In this document: piece by piece, positions 46,601 to 55,915 of the stretch
How the letters are laid out: every line of letters begins with the position of its first letter
How positions within the stretch are numbered: the first letter of the stretch is position 1
NCBI RefSeq assembly: GCF_007570825.1
Contig: NZ_SUNB01000001.1
Location: 1,922,001-1,986,000, forward strand
DNA: 64,000 nucleotides
Reading direction: 5' to 3'
Origin: Pleionea sediminis
GTDB taxonomy: Bacteria > Pseudomonadota > Gammaproteobacteria > Enterobacterales > Kangiellaceae
Notes under the pieces: model-generated
What the model saw: the letters and a program-made list of their open reading frames with translations, nothing else
Databases searched by the model: none
What the model was told of the DNA's origin: nothing
Made by a program: the position numbers and the translations under genes

Positions 46601-47191
46601 TTATTTTTTTGCAGCAGCTTTCTTCTTGCGACGCGCTTTTTTCTTCTTTTTAGGTTTTGCAGCAGCTTTTACAAGCTTTGCTTCAAGTTTTGCAAGAGAA
46701 GCATCTTGCTTAGAGCGGAACTTCTCAACAGCGGCAGCAGCTTTCGCAGATGCTTTTGCCATTTTGCTCGCAACGCCTTGAATCGATTTAACAGAAGATA
46801 CAGCTGAAGCTGCTTCGGTTTTTGCTGCTTTCGCCGCATCACGAGCTGCTTTTACTGCATCAGACGCTTTCTTCTTAGCTGCAACTGCTTTTTTAGCCGC
46901 TTTCTTAGCAGCAGCTGTTTTGCGTTTTTTAGCAGCATCACGTTTTGCTTTTAAAGCTTTGTTAGCAGCGTCAGCTTTCTTTTGCGCAGCCGCTAATTTC
47001 TTATCGGCTTTTTCAGCAGCGGTTGTTGCTTTAGCTGCAACCTTTTCAGCAGCCGCTAATGCTTTTGCTGTTGAACCAGTTGCTGCAACTTTTGCTTTTG
47101 CCTTACGTGCAACTTTTTTACGAGCTGCCTTTTTAGCAGTTGCCTTTTTAGCAGTTGCCTTACGTTTTTTTCTAACAGCACCTTTAGCCAT
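46601..47191 (-). CDS. Histone H1-like, Ala/Lys-rich DNA-binding protein
   Basis: A 196-residue protein made almost wholly of Ala, Lys and Arg. It begins MAKGAVRKKRKATAKKA, has a more regular helical middle (about 40-165), and ends in a Lys/Arg cluster. Composition resembles eukaryotic H1 tails and Pseudomonas AlgP/AlgR3-type nucleoid proteins. It probably compacts DNA or binds other polyanions. GGAGGT six bases before the ATG at 47191 decides this start over an upstream frame to 47263. Six phased A/T tracts lie upstream at 47262-47325. Confidence 0.88.
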   Translation of the reverse strand: MAKGAVRKKRKATAKKATAKKAARKKVARKAKAKVAATGSTAKALAAAEKVAAKATTAAEKADKKLAAAQKKADAANKALKAKRDAAKKRKTAAAKKAAKKAVAAKKKASDAVKAARDAAKAAKTEAASAVSSVKSIQGVASKMAKASAKAAAAVEKFRSKQDASLAKLEAKLVKAAAKPKKKKKARRKKKAAAKK

Positions 47192-47261
47192 GGTGAACCT
47201 CCAAAAAATTAATGAGTGAACGAGCTCAAATGAAAGTTTATAGCGTAAGTATGTGAATTTC

Positions 47262-47325
47262 AAAAAAAATCAATAAAAAAATCTTAAAAAAGAGCAAAAA
47301 AATCCATTTTTTTATTATTTTTTTT
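47262..47325. promoter_or_regulatory. Phased A tracts, predicted curved DNA upstream of the H1-like gene
   Basis: Runs of six to eight A or T occur at 47262-47269, 47275-47281, 47286-47291, 47296-47302, 47307-47313 and 47318-47325. Their centres are about 10-12 bases apart, close to one helical turn, so bends add up. The block lies about 70-135 bases upstream of the H1-like start codon, where curvature can assist RNA polymerase or attract nucleoid proteins. Confidence 0.7.
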
Positions 47326-47473
47326 GATTTTGGGGTGACGTTAGTCCTTTTTAAGTTAATTGGTATGAAAATTGGTAACGATTTAAGAGAAGTTTAATCA
47401 GAGTTTTTAACCTTGATTAAAGACGAAAATAAGTTTTGTATGGCGCATTTAGTTATCAATCATAAAGACAGCT

Positions 47474-48310
47474 TTACTTCGGATTTTCTAATGTTAGTTG
47501 TTTCAGCCATCCGTGAATTCGATGAGCAAAAAAGTTTGCTTCGGTATCTAGATGAAATTGAGATGGGAATACATCCGTTGTTTTGACCTTTTGTGATTGA
47601 TCTTTTATTTGTTTGAGCCAACTTTTTGCTGTTGTCTCAATATCATTTGGATAAAGAATGTAAATTGGCTGACCAAAATCGACTAATGCTTGTCGATTTT
47701 CCTCTTTACTAAGCGACTCCATTGAATCTAAAACGAATACAGCACCATTTGATTTACTGGATAATTGGGGAAGTAGTTTAATGATATCTGAGGTCGATCG
47801 GCTTCGTACAATGATAAATAACTCATCATTCGCTACTGATTGAATAGTATCTATTGCTTTAACTACTAGTTCTGTTGAATACGTGTTGGAATTCTCAGTA
47901 TTTAGTTCAAAGCTTTGCTCGTCCGAATACAAGTAATTGAAGTTCCAACCGAGAAGTGGAAGTTGATCACTCAGATTTTTGTAGAATCCAGACTTTCCGG
48001 GCGCGATTCCAGGATCGGCAATAAAGAGTAATTGACCATAGGTAATTGGAATTGTATTAGGAAATTGAATAATTAAAGCTTTAGGGTTGTCTTTTTTTAT
48101 CCACTTTACACTGTCTTCGGAATAAACTTTAGCAATCAGCTCGGATGGCTTCTGCAATTCGATTAATATCGGTGTATTGGCACTTCTGGGATTTTCCGTT
48201 GCATTTTTCTCATCTGGAGGTTCTTTTTCTGCTTGCGCATAGCCGGACGAATTAAAAAGGAATAATTGAGTTATGTAACAAACCAAGAAAAATAGAGTTT
48301 TATTTTGCAT
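47474..48310 (-). CDS. DUF3530-like exported protein (alpha/beta hydrolase-like)
   Basis: A 278-residue protein with a signal peptide (cleavage near GYAQA, about residue 27) followed by a charged linker. The rest follows the DUF3530 pattern: a strand with IADPGIAPGKSGFYKNLSDQLPLLGWNFNYLY, then alternating strands and helices ending near FFAHRIHGWL. DUF3530 proteins look like alpha/beta hydrolases, but no GxSxG motif is seen here, so activity is doubtful. It follows the thioesterase gene by 13 bases on the same strand. Confidence 0.7.
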   Translation of the reverse strand: MQNKTLFFLVCYITQLFLFNSSGYAQAEKEPPDEKNATENPRSANTPILIELQKPSELIAKVYSEDSVKWIKKDNPKALIIQFPNTIPITYGQLLFIADPGIAPGKSGFYKNLSDQLPLLGWNFNYLYSDEQSFELNTENSNTYSTELVVKAIDTIQSVANDELFIIVRSRSTSDIIKLLPQLSSKSNGAVFVLDSMESLSKEENRQALVDFGQPIYILYPNDIETTAKSWLKQIKDQSQKVKTTDVFPSQFHLDTEANFFAHRIHGWLKQLTLENPK

Positions 48311-48323
48311 TAAATTCGTCGAG

Positions 48324-48770
48324 TCACAGCTTCTTTATATAGAAAGTAGCATTTATTTCAGCTGCTTCAATATTTCCATTACCGATGCCAATTCTCAGTC
48401 GTTGTCTTGAAGAGCGTCCGGCTTTCCATTTTATTTGCCATTTTTCATTTGGATGGCTTTCAGGAAATGATGTGTGGGCGATTAGATCACCTCGTAAGGG
48501 TTCTTTGTATTTTATGTCTGCTTGCCCAGCCACAACGGTTGCTTCAATACCTTCTTCCTTTAAACGATTAGAGATTAGTGTCCAGCCTGTCGTTATGCCT
48601 AAAGTATAAATACTTCCAGCAAATCCAGTTTGGTGCCCATTACAATTTAGCTCGTAAGGGGCTGAGACTGAAATGGCGTCTGGATCTAGAGAATCTATTT
48701 GAATATTCAAAAGTTTAGTTGCTGGAATTTCAGTATGAATTTTTTGGGTCCAGTAGTCTTTAGCAAGCAT
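48324..48770 (-). CDS. YiiD-type hot-dog thioesterase
   Basis: A 148-residue protein of the single hot-dog (4HBT-like) fold, matching the YiiD C-terminal thioesterase family. Motifs are the N-terminal helix TKLLNIQIDSLD, the central GHQTGFAGSIYTLGITTGWTLI and the strand ADIKYKEPLRGDLIAH. It probably hydrolyses acyl-CoA or a related thioester. The frame is open further upstream to 48965, but the ATG at 48770 gives the family N-terminus (MLAKDYWTQ). The 48771-49064 stretch is upstream of two divergent genes and holds their promoters. Confidence 0.78.
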   Translation of the reverse strand: MLAKDYWTQKIHTEIPATKLLNIQIDSLDPDAISVSAPYELNCNGHQTGFAGSIYTLGITTGWTLISNRLKEEGIEATVVAGQADIKYKEPLRGDLIAHTSFPESHPNEKWQIKWKAGRSSRQRLRIGIGNGNIEAAEINATFYIKKL

Positions 48771-49064
48771 AATCACTGACTTTGATTTTACGATAATTCT
48801 GTATTTTAGTTCTTTTAGTATTAAAACCGAAGACTCGAAAGTGAGTAAATCAAATAATCCATGGAATTTTAACCCCATTTTAGGTGTTTGCTCGATTGTA
48901 CTATCAACAAGTTGCAGACGAAGATTAAACGGTTGATTCTGTTTTATCGACCTTCGAGGCAGCAAACTTGGATAGTGATAATGACGTATGACAAAGCGAG
49001 ACAGGGATCAATGAATTCTATATCATTGAAGCTAACCAGAAGTTTTACCACCGATGTAGGTAGC

Positions 49065-49640
49065 ATGGAAAAACAAGTAGTCGATGATTCCGACGAAGAT
49101 TTGATGTGCCAATATTGCTCTGGCTCAGCGGGTGCCTTTGAGCGACTTTATGAGCGGCATAAGGGCGGATTGTTTCGTTATTTTGTTCGTCATTGTTCGA
49201 GTCATGATTTAGCAGAAGAGTTGTTTCAGGAAGTATGGATTAAAATTGTTAATTCAAGACAGAGTTATCAGCAAACCGCTAAGTTCACAACTTTCTTATA
49301 CCGAATTGCTCACAATCGTTTAATTGACCATTATCGTCATCTTTCATCAGCGCAATATGCGATGCGAGCTGAAGGTGATAATCAAGCTTTGGTTGAAGAG
49401 TCCGGAGCACCCTTATTGGGGGAGTCGACTCTTGAGCAAGAGCAAAAAGAGTTAGCAATTAAAGAAGCTGTTAATCAATTGCCTTTTGATCAACGAGAAG
49501 CGTTTTTAATGCAGCAAGAAGGACATTTGTCGCTTGCTGAAATTGCAGAAGTCGTAGGGATAAGTAGAGAAACGGTAAAAAGCCGATTACGCTATGCGAT
49601 GAACAAGCTGCGTCAGCAGCTAGGAGAGTTAAAACTATGA
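49065..49640 (+). CDS. ECF-family RNA polymerase sigma factor
   Basis: A 191-residue sigma factor. Region 2 is at about residues 20-95 (ERLYERHKGGLFRYF, DLAEELFQEVWIKI, TFLYRIAHNRLIDHYR). Region 4 is at about 125-185 (LPFDQREAFLMQQEGHLSLAEIAEVVGIS). I take the ATG at 49065 (MEKQVVDDSDEDLM), behind AGGTAGC, as start. In-frame starts at 49011 and 48981 are also possible. The next gene overlaps by four bases and encodes its likely anti-sigma. Target promoters cannot be read. Confidence 0.9.
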   Translation: MEKQVVDDSDEDLMCQYCSGSAGAFERLYERHKGGLFRYFVRHCSSHDLAEELFQEVWIKIVNSRQSYQQTAKFTTFLYRIAHNRLIDHYRHLSSAQYAMRAEGDNQALVEESGAPLLGESTLEQEQKELAIKEAVNQLPFDQREAFLMQQEGHLSLAEIAEVVGISRETVKSRLRYAMNKLRQQLGELKL

Positions 49641-50281
49641 GTTATCATGATGATAATTCTTATCAATCTGAAGATGAAGCCATCTTATCGTTATATCGAC
49701 GTAGTTCGAATGAGAAGCCATCTTCTGACTTGGATAAACTAATTAATGCTGCAGCGCGACGAGAAGCCTCTGTTGAACTAGAAAATGCAAAAAAAAGTAT
49801 TTATCGTTCAAGTTTTTGGAATAAGTTGCGTTTACCTATTTCATTTGCTGGTGCCTTTGTAATGACATTAACTTTAGCGCACGTTATGTGGCCAGTGATT
49901 GCACCTAAACATGACGGTATGTCTGGAGTACAAGCAATTTCAGATAAACTGTCTACAGCATCTCAGAATGAAGGTGAAAAAATTATTTCTGATGCAGCGC
50001 AAGATGCGCGATATTTACGAGAAAAATATTCTAAAAATACTTTATCTTCTGCGAATTCCGAACAACTTGGAAATACTCAGATTTATTTTGACTCACCGAA
50101 TGATATTAATATAAGTGATAACTTAAATCGTAATTCGCATGAACGAGATAAGTGGATAAGTGAAATTATTTCGCTTGCTGAAGCAGGGCAATTTAATGAA
50201 ATGAATAAAGAGTTAAAACATTTTGTTAAACAGTACCCCGACTATCCCATTAAGCAATACATTAAACCGCATTTAAAATAA
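49637..50281 (+). CDS. Putative single-pass anti-sigma factor
   Basis: A 214-residue protein coupled to the sigma gene by an ATGA overlap. The cytoplasmic part (1-72) contains LYRRSSNEKPSSDLDKLINAA, a pattern seen in putative anti-sigma proteins of gammaproteobacteria. No HxxxCxxC zinc motif is present. A transmembrane helix (about 76-96) is followed by a polar periplasmic part that ends in a short helical repeat (EAGQFNEMNKELKHF). Sigma binding is inferred from position and topology. Confidence 0.7.
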   Translation: MSYHDDNSYQSEDEAILSLYRRSSNEKPSSDLDKLINAAARREASVELENAKKSIYRSSFWNKLRLPISFAGAFVMTLTLAHVMWPVIAPKHDGMSGVQAISDKLSTASQNEGEKIISDAAQDARYLREKYSKNTLSSANSEQLGNTQIYFDSPNDINISDNLNRNSHERDKWISEIISLAEAGQFNEMNKELKHFVKQYPDYPIKQYIKPHLK

Positions 50282-50396
50282 CGAGAACAAATATTCGTCA
50301 AACTTTGTGAGTTAAGGTCATTTGCTGCGATTTTTGTGCGCTTCCAATTCAAATTGGGATAGCTATTTCCCATCGTTTTAATGTATGGTTGTCGGG

Positions 50397-50417
50397 TGCT
50401 CGGATCCCCTCCGAGCA
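50397..50417 (+). other. Hairpin in the cox operon leader
   Basis: A perfect 8-bp stem TGCTCGGA/TCCGAGCA with loop TCCCC, about 85 bases before the coxB start. The sequence after it is A-rich rather than T-rich, so it is not a normal terminator on the plus strand. A leader structure or the end of the sigma/anti-sigma transcript are both possible. Confidence 0.4.
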
Positions 50418-50501
50418 AATAAAAACGAGAAGATATACAAAAACTAGAAAATAAATAAGGTCAGTACTTTTGACCTAGGTTGTTGATGGAGAAAGCGCAC
50501 A

Positions 50502-51662
50502 ATGTCATTACTAAGAAAGGTAATGTCAGGCTTCGTGCTGTTCGTTTCACTGTTTATAGGCAGTCTATGTGCAGCAGAGCCTGAATACTCGACACTTAAT
50601 CTTCGTCCCGGGGTAACTGAAAACTCGCAACGTGTCTTTGACCTCCACATGGAGGTTGTTTGGATTATGCTTGCAGTAGCAGGTTTAGTATTTGCTGCGA
50701 TTCTTTTTGCAGTGATTCGTTTCCGGAAGTCGAATCATCCTACACCGGCTAAATTTAGCCACAGTACCACTCTTGAAATCATTTGGACCGTCATTCCTAT
50801 TTTGATTTTAGCCTATTTAGCAAAACCTGCTATTGGTCTTTTGCTCGATATGGAAGACACCACAAAAGCAGACATGTCCGTTAAAGTGACTGGCAAGCAG
50901 TGGTATTGGGAATATGAATATCTTGATAGCAGTGTAAAGTTTGCATCAAGACTTTCTACTCCGGTTGAAGTTTATGACAACAGAAATAACGAGCCGGTTG
51001 AGAAAGGCGAAAATTATTTGTTAGAAGTTGATAATGAACTTGTCTTACCGGTAGGTAAAAAAATTCGTTTCCTTCTTACATCTTCTGATGTGATTCATTC
51101 ATGGTGGATGCCTGATTTTGCCGTCAAAATGGATGCGATTCCTGGATTTGTTAACGAAACTTGGACGCGTATTGATAAGCCTGGCGTTTATCGCGGAGTA
51201 TGTGCTGAGTTATGTGGAGCTTTGCATGGGTTTATGCCAATTGTTGTTAGAGCATTACCTCAAGCTGAATATGACCAATGGGTCGAAACAAAGCTTGCGG
51301 AAAAAGCTGAAGCTGAAAGATTAGCTGCAGAAGCCGCAGCCAAGAATTGGTCAATGGAAGATCTGATGGCGAAAGGTAAAGAAGTATACGACGCTAAATG
51401 TGCTATGTGTCACCAGAAAGGTGGTGAGGGACTGGGTGCTTTCCCTGCATTAAAAGGGAGCAAGATAGCGATCGAGTCTGACAAAATCGATGAACATATC
51501 AATATTATTGTTCTCGGTAAAAATATGATGCCAAAGTTTGGTGAAGAGCTTACTGATGCTGAAATTGCAGCAGTTGTTACCTATGAGCGAAATGCTTGGG
51601 GTAATGATACGAAAGATGTAGTTCAACCAGCTCGTGTCACAGAACTAAAAGCCGGTAATTAA
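50502..51662 (+). CDS. ctaC: Cytochrome c oxidase subunit II with fused cytochrome c domain
   Basis: A 386-residue subunit that receives electrons from cytochrome c at the CuA site. Signal peptide (to about residue 24) and two membrane helices (about 48-68 and 88-108) precede the cupredoxin domain with the CuA ligands in CAELCGALHGFM and the upstream His in IHSWWMPD. A C-terminal domain carries one heme-c site CAMCH (about residue 302) with a likely Met ligand in NMMPKF, making this a caa3-type enzyme. It opens the cox cluster, 12 bases before coxA. Confidence 0.97.
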   Translation: MSLLRKVMSGFVLFVSLFIGSLCAAEPEYSTLNLRPGVTENSQRVFDLHMEVVWIMLAVAGLVFAAILFAVIRFRKSNHPTPAKFSHSTTLEIIWTVIPILILAYLAKPAIGLLLDMEDTTKADMSVKVTGKQWYWEYEYLDSSVKFASRLSTPVEVYDNRNNEPVEKGENYLLEVDNELVLPVGKKIRFLLTSSDVIHSWWMPDFAVKMDAIPGFVNETWTRIDKPGVYRGVCAELCGALHGFMPIVVRALPQAEYDQWVETKLAEKAEAERLAAEAAAKNWSMEDLMAKGKEVYDAKCAMCHQKGGEGLGAFPALKGSKIAIESDKIDEHINIIVLGKNMMPKFGEELTDAEIAAVVTYERNAWGNDTKDVVQPARVTELKAGN

Positions 51663-51674
51663 GGAGACTGAATC

Positions 51675-53243
51675 ATGGCACACGATCATCATCCAACCGG
51701 TATCTCACGCTGGTTGTTTACAACAAATCACAAAGACATCGGCAGCATGTATTTGTGGTTCTCATTCATAATGTTTTTAATTGGTGGACTAATGGCATTG
51801 CTCATTCGAGCAGAATTATTTATGCCGGGTCTGCAATTTTTTGAGCCAAACTTTTTTAACTCATTAACAACGCTGCATGGGTTAATTATGGTATTTGGTG
51901 CGGTAATGCCAGCCTTCGTTGGTTTGGCCAACTGGCTTATTCCAATGCAAATTGGTGCGCCAGACATGGCTTTGCCTCGAATGAATAACTTCAGTTTCTG
52001 GATTTTGCCATTTGCATTTTCTTTGTTGTTATTATCTCTGGTGCCGCAACTGTTCCCAGATGGCCCTCCTAACTTTGGTTGGACCTTTTATGCTCCGCTT
52101 TCAACCAAGTATGGACCCGCATCAACTGACTTTTTCATCTTTGGTGTTCACTTGATGGGTATTTCATCCATTATGGGGGCAATTAACGTTATTGTGACCG
52201 TTTTCAATATGAGAGCGCCAGGAATGACGTTGATGAAAATGCCTATGTTTGTTTGGACCTGGGTTATCACTGCGTTCTTATTAATTATGGTGATGCCAGT
52301 TCTTGCCGGTGCTGTCACAATGATGCTTACCGATCGACATTTTGGTACGTCATTCTTTGATGCAGCAGGCGGTGGCGACCCAGTCATGTTCCAGCATATA
52401 TTTTGGTTTTTTGGGCACCCTGAAGTTTACATCATGATATTACCTGCGTTTGGTATCGCTTCGCATATTATTCCAACCTTTAGCCGAAAACCGCTATTTG
52501 GTTACGCTTCCATGGTTTATGCAACAGCATCAATTGCATTCTTGTCATTTGTTGTTTGGGCACATCATATGTTTACTGTTGGTATGCCGGTAGCTGGCGA
52601 ACTTTACTTTATGATCGCGACCATGATTATTGCAGTTCCCACGGGAGTTAAAATATTCAACTGGGTCGCAACCATGTGGAAAGGTTCGATAACTTTTGAA
52701 ACACCCATGTTGTTTGCTTTGGCATTTGTGGTGCTGTTTACGCTAGGCGGTGTGTCCGGAGTTATGCTGGCTATGACTCCAGTTGATAAGCAATACCATG
52801 ATACCTATTTTGTTGTTGCACATTTCCATTATGTTCTTTTCCCTGGAGCTATCTTTGGGACCATTGCTGCGGTTTATTATTGGTTACCAAAGTGGACCGG
52901 TAATATGTATAACGAGACTTTAGGGAAAATTCATTTTTGGTTCTCGATTATCGCGGTAAACATTACGTTCTTCCCGATGCACTTTTCTGGGTTAGCGGGA
53001 ATGCAACGTCGTGTTCCCGATTACAACATGATGTTTGAAGGCTTTAATCAATTGTCTTCAATTGGTGCTTTCATGCTTGGTTTCGGTCAGCTCCTTTTCT
53101 TATACATTGTAATTAACTGTGTAAAAGGTGGAAAAGGTAAGGCAACCGATCAGGTTTGGGAAGGTGCTGAAGGTTTAGAGTTTACGCATTTGCCTTCACC
53201 TGCGCCTTATCATTCGTTTGAGCAAGCGCCAGAAGTGAAATAA
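51675..53243 (+). CDS. ctaD: Cytochrome c oxidase subunit I
   Basis: A 522-residue catalytic subunit of the aa3 oxidase with 12 membrane helices. It contains the low-spin heme His in [11 protein letters not shown], the cross-linked His-Tyr in [14 protein letters not shown], the CuB His pair in [11 protein letters not shown], and heme a/a3 His in HFHYVLF. The D-channel Asn/Asp pattern ([20 protein letters not shown]) is present, so proton pumping is expected. An AAGGAGAC ribosome binding site precedes the ATG. Confidence 0.99.
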   Translation: MAHDHHPTGISRWLFTTNHKDIGSMYLWFSFIMFLIGGLMALLIRAELFMPGLQFFEPNFFNSLTTLHGLIMVFGAVMPAFVGLANWLIPMQIGAPDMALPRMNNFSFWILPFAFSLLLLSLVPQLFPDGPPNFGWTFYAPLSTKYGPASTDFFIFGVHLMGISSIMGAINVIVTVFNMRAPGMTLMKMPMFVWTWVITAFLLIMVMPVLAGAVTMMLTDRHFGTSFFDAAGGGDPVMFQHIFWFFGHPEVYIMILPAFGIASHIIPTFSRKPLFGYASMVYATASIAFLSFVVWAHHMFTVGMPVAGELYFMIATMIIAVPTGVKIFNWVATMWKGSITFETPMLFALAFVVLFTLGGVSGVMLAMTPVDKQYHDTYFVVAHFHYVLFPGAIFGTIAAVYYWLPKWTGNMYNETLGKIHFWFSIIAVNITFFPMHFSGLAGMQRRVPDYNMMFEGFNQLSSIGAFMLGFGQLLFLYIVINCVKGGKGKATDQVWEGAEGLEFTHLPSPAPYHSFEQAPEVK

Positions 53244-53282
53244 TACGTTGGCCCCCAGAACTGGGGGCCGCTGGATGTTGTT

Positions 53283-53831
53283 ATGAGTGAACGTAAAAAT
53301 AGTAAAGTAGTTAAAAAGGTTATTGGTCTTCTAGGTTTGATGACTCTTTTTACATTTGCAATGGTTCCGTTATATAACGTGTTTTGTGAAATTACGGGAA
53401 TTAACGGTAAAGTCCTTGTAAGTAAAGAGCTGTATGAGTCTGTCGAAGCAGATAAAAGCAGAACCATAACGGTTGAATTGATTACTGATATTAATCGTGA
53501 AATGCCGTGGAAATTTAATTCAACTATTAAAAAGCTCGAAGTGCATCCAGGCGAATTAAATGAGGTAGTGTTTTATGCTAAGAATTATTCTAAAAGCACT
53601 ATCACAGGACAAGCCGTACCAAGCGTTGCTCCAAGTCAGGGGTCTTTTTACTTAAATAAAACGGAGTGTTTCTGTTTTGATCAGCAAACACTTAAGCCCG
53701 GCGAAGAGATTAATATGCCAATGAAGTTTTATATTGATCCTGAAATACCTGATCATATTCATACGCTAACCTTGTCGTACGTACTGTTTAATGCAACATC
53801 CAAAAGTTCAAGCTCGCTGTCGCAGCGATAG
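53283..53831 (+). CDS. ctaG: Cytochrome c oxidase assembly protein CtaG (Cox11)
   Basis: A 182-residue membrane-anchored copper chaperone that delivers copper to the CuB site of subunit I. It has a single N-terminal helix (about 15-35, ending LYNVFCEITG), a periplasmic immunoglobulin-like domain and the copper-binding motif KTECFCFDQQ, all typical of Cox11. It lies between coxA and coxC, as in other aa3 clusters. Confidence 0.97.
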   Translation: MSERKNSKVVKKVIGLLGLMTLFTFAMVPLYNVFCEITGINGKVLVSKELYESVEADKSRTITVELITDINREMPWKFNSTIKKLEVHPGELNEVVFYAKNYSKSTITGQAVPSVAPSQGSFYLNKTECFCFDQQTLKPGEEINMPMKFYIDPEIPDHIHTLTLSYVLFNATSKSSSSLSQR

Positions 53832-53852
53832 AGCTTTCAAGGAGAATTCGTA

Positions 53853-54800
53853 ATGAGTGAAAAAGTAGAAAAACCAACAAATTATTACGTGCCCGAACAA
53901 AGTAAGTTACCGATAATCGGATCCGTTGGCCTATTTGTAACTGTTTTAGGTGCCGGAAATTACATTCACAATACTACGGGAGTTGTTAAGGCTGAGGAAG
54001 GCTCATTACCTTCAATTATGGCTTCAATGGGTCCTTATATATTGGCAATAGGCGCATTTATCATTTTCTATTTAATGTGGAAATGGTGGAGTACAGCTGC
54101 TAGGGAATCAATGGCCAATATGAATAGTGCTCAATTAGATCGTTCATATCGTCAAGGTATGATGTGGTTTATTACCTCAGAAGTAATGTTCTTCGCCGCC
54201 TTTTTTGGCGCACTTTGGTACATTAGAGTATTCGCTCTTCCTTGGTTAGGAGGAGAGGGTGTTGATGGTCATAAAGCGATGACAGCTGTTTTAGAATGGC
54301 CTGGTTTTCAAAATTTATGGCCATTAACAGTTACGCCGCAAGAAGCGAAAGATGGAGCGGGCGCTTCATTTTCTGCTATGGGTGCTTTTGGATTGCCAGC
54401 AATTAACACAGCAATTCTATTAACGAGCTCTTGGACATTAACAATTGCGCATCATGCATTAATCGATAGAAATCGGCCTACTCTAATATTGTTCACTTGG
54501 CTAACAGCTCTTCTTGGTGCAATATTCCTGTGCTTGCAAGCGTATGAATATTATCACGCTTACGTGGACTTGGGATTAACAATGGGTTCAGGTATTTATG
54601 GTAGTACCTTCTTTATGCTAACGGGCTTTCATGGATTGCATGTAACGATTGGAACCATCTTTTTAATCGTTCTGTCAATTCGTTGCTCGAAAGGTCACTT
54701 TACGCCTGAAAATCATTTTGCATATGAAGCAGGAGCCTGGTATTGGCATTTTGTTGATGTTGTTTGGTTATTCCTATTTGTTTTCGTTTACGCCATATAA
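53853..54800 (+). CDS. ctaE: Cytochrome c oxidase subunit III
   Basis: A 315-residue, seven-helix subunit that stabilises proton uptake into subunit I. It contains FITSEVMFFAAFFGALW, GFHGLHVTIGTIFL and the final YWHFVDVVWLFLF. AAGGAGAATT before the ATG is the ribosome binding site. It is longer than E. coli-type subunit III because of an insertion after the first helices (about residues 130-170), common in Pseudomonas-like subunits. Confidence 0.97.
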   Translation: MSEKVEKPTNYYVPEQSKLPIIGSVGLFVTVLGAGNYIHNTTGVVKAEEGSLPSIMASMGPYILAIGAFIIFYLMWKWWSTAARESMANMNSAQLDRSYRQGMMWFITSEVMFFAAFFGALWYIRVFALPWLGGEGVDGHKAMTAVLEWPGFQNLWPLTVTPQEAKDGAGASFSAMGAFGLPAINTAILLTSSWTLTIAHHALIDRNRPTLILFTWLTALLGAIFLCLQAYEYYHAYVDLGLTMGSGIYGSTFFMLTGFHGLHVTIGTIFLIVLSIRCSKGHFTPENHFAYEAGAWYWHFVDVVWLFLFVFVYAI

Positions 54801-54814
54801 TAAATAAGAAATAA

Positions 54815-54838
54815 AAGCCGAGCAGAAATGCTCGGCTT
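54815..54838 (-). terminator. Hairpin between coxC and the convergent DUF2909 gene
   Basis: A 10-bp stem AAGCCGAGCA/TGCTCGGCTT with loop GAAA. On the minus strand it is followed by TTTATTTC, a good T tract for ending the DUF2909 transcript. On the plus strand the tract is weak (ACTAAAAG), so coxC mRNA may continue. Confidence 0.8.
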
Positions 54839-54857
54839 ACTAAAAGTTTAAATAGTT

Positions 54858-55079
54858 TTATTGTGGTGCTCTGGGTAATGAGTGCAATTCAATAATACCA
54901 AAGTAGTTAAGAACGAAGAGCAATAAAAAAAGTAAAATGGATAATCCAATTCGCCAAGAGAGAGCATTAACAACGTGCTTTTTCCCGCGCCCTTCACTTC
55001 TTACCAGAAAATAAAGTCCGCGAAATAAATTAAAAGCAATGGCCAAAAGAAGTATAACTATAATGACTGTTCCGAGCAT
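54858..55079 (-). CDS. DUF2909 (twin-helix) membrane protein
   Basis: A 73-residue inner-membrane protein with two helices (about 3-24 and 44-66) separated by the basic loop RSEGRGKKHVVNALSWRIG. This is the DUF2909 pattern. Such genes sit, oppositely oriented, inside aa3 oxidase clusters of Pseudomonas-like genomes, which suggests a role in oxidase assembly or stability. Its start codon lies 48 bases from that of SURF1, so the two share a divergent promoter region. Confidence 0.85.
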   Translation of the reverse strand: MLGTVIIVILLLAIAFNLFRGLYFLVRSEGRGKKHVVNALSWRIGLSILLFLLLFVLNYFGIIELHSLPRAPQ

Positions 55080-55126
55080 TGGTGACTCCAGCTGTTCGAT
55101 TTAAACAGCATTATACTTTGATAAAT

Positions 55127-55894
55127 ATGATAAGACACTTCGAAAAATTAACAATCACTTCATCGTTGCCAGGAACTCAGCGAGTCTTAAAACTCAACTT
55201 CGTTTTCCTGTTAGCACTTGTCGTGTTTGAATATTTGTTTTTTAGTTTAGGAACTTGGCAACTTAATAGAGCGGAAGAAAAAAAAGAATTACTTGAGCAT
55301 TACAAAGTTCAGCAATTAAAACCTCCTGTTGAACTTAACCAATCGAACTTTTCAGTTCAAGATTATCAACCGGTAACGTTTTCGGGGTCACCATTTAGTG
55401 ACATTACCGTTTATATTGCTAACGAACCTTTTAACGGCAGAGATGGGTACCATATTTTAACGCCGGTGAAATTGTTAAGTGGTAACATCGTATGGGTTAA
55501 TCGAGGTTGGGTTGAAGCATTACCTGACAGACGCTATTTGCCAGATGTTAAATCTGCTCCCGAACAGTGGGAAGACCAAGGATATGCGTATTTTAGCAAA
55601 GGTCAGCCGATTTTATTTGATAATGCAATTGCCGAAATAAAGCAAAATCAATGGGTTATTCAAGGTCGTGATAATAAGCTGTTATCTACCATATTAGGGA
55701 CTATGAATACGCGTGCGTTACCTTATATAATCAGACTTTCACCAAAGAGTCCTCATGGATTTACGCGAGAATGGCGTATTGTCTCAATGTCAGAGAATAA
55801 GCACATCGCGTATGCAGTACAATGGTTTGGATTGGCGGTTGCCTTGATGATTATTTTCGTTGTATTGAGTGTGAAAAGAAAAGAAAAACTATAA
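55127..55894 (+). CDS. SURF1-family cytochrome oxidase assembly protein
   Basis: A 255-residue protein with two membrane helices, one at the start (about 27-50) and one at the end (about 230-248), and a periplasmic domain between. Family motifs SLGTWQLNRAEEKKELL, VWVNRGWV and AVQWFGLAVALM are present. SURF1 assists heme a insertion into subunit I. The frame opens at a TTG (55079), but the ATG at 55127 (MIRHFEKL) is chosen as the family-like start. No strong ribosome binding site is seen. Confidence 0.92.
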   Translation: MIRHFEKLTITSSLPGTQRVLKLNFVFLLALVVFEYLFFSLGTWQLNRAEEKKELLEHYKVQQLKPPVELNQSNFSVQDYQPVTFSGSPFSDITVYIANEPFNGRDGYHILTPVKLLSGNIVWVNRGWVEALPDRRYLPDVKSAPEQWEDQGYAYFSKGQPILFDNAIAEIKQNQWVIQGRDNKLLSTILGTMNTRALPYIIRLSPKSPHGFTREWRIVSMSENKHIAYAVQWFGLAVALMIIFVVLSVKRKEKL

Positions 55895-55915
55895 GAAAAT
55901 TAAAAGAGTCGTATT

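Noticed and set aside
46920-47219. 99-codon Ala/Phe-rich frame opposite the H1-like gene
   Set aside because: It is the complement of the Ala/Lys repeat codons. The minus-strand gene has the ribosome binding site and sensible composition.
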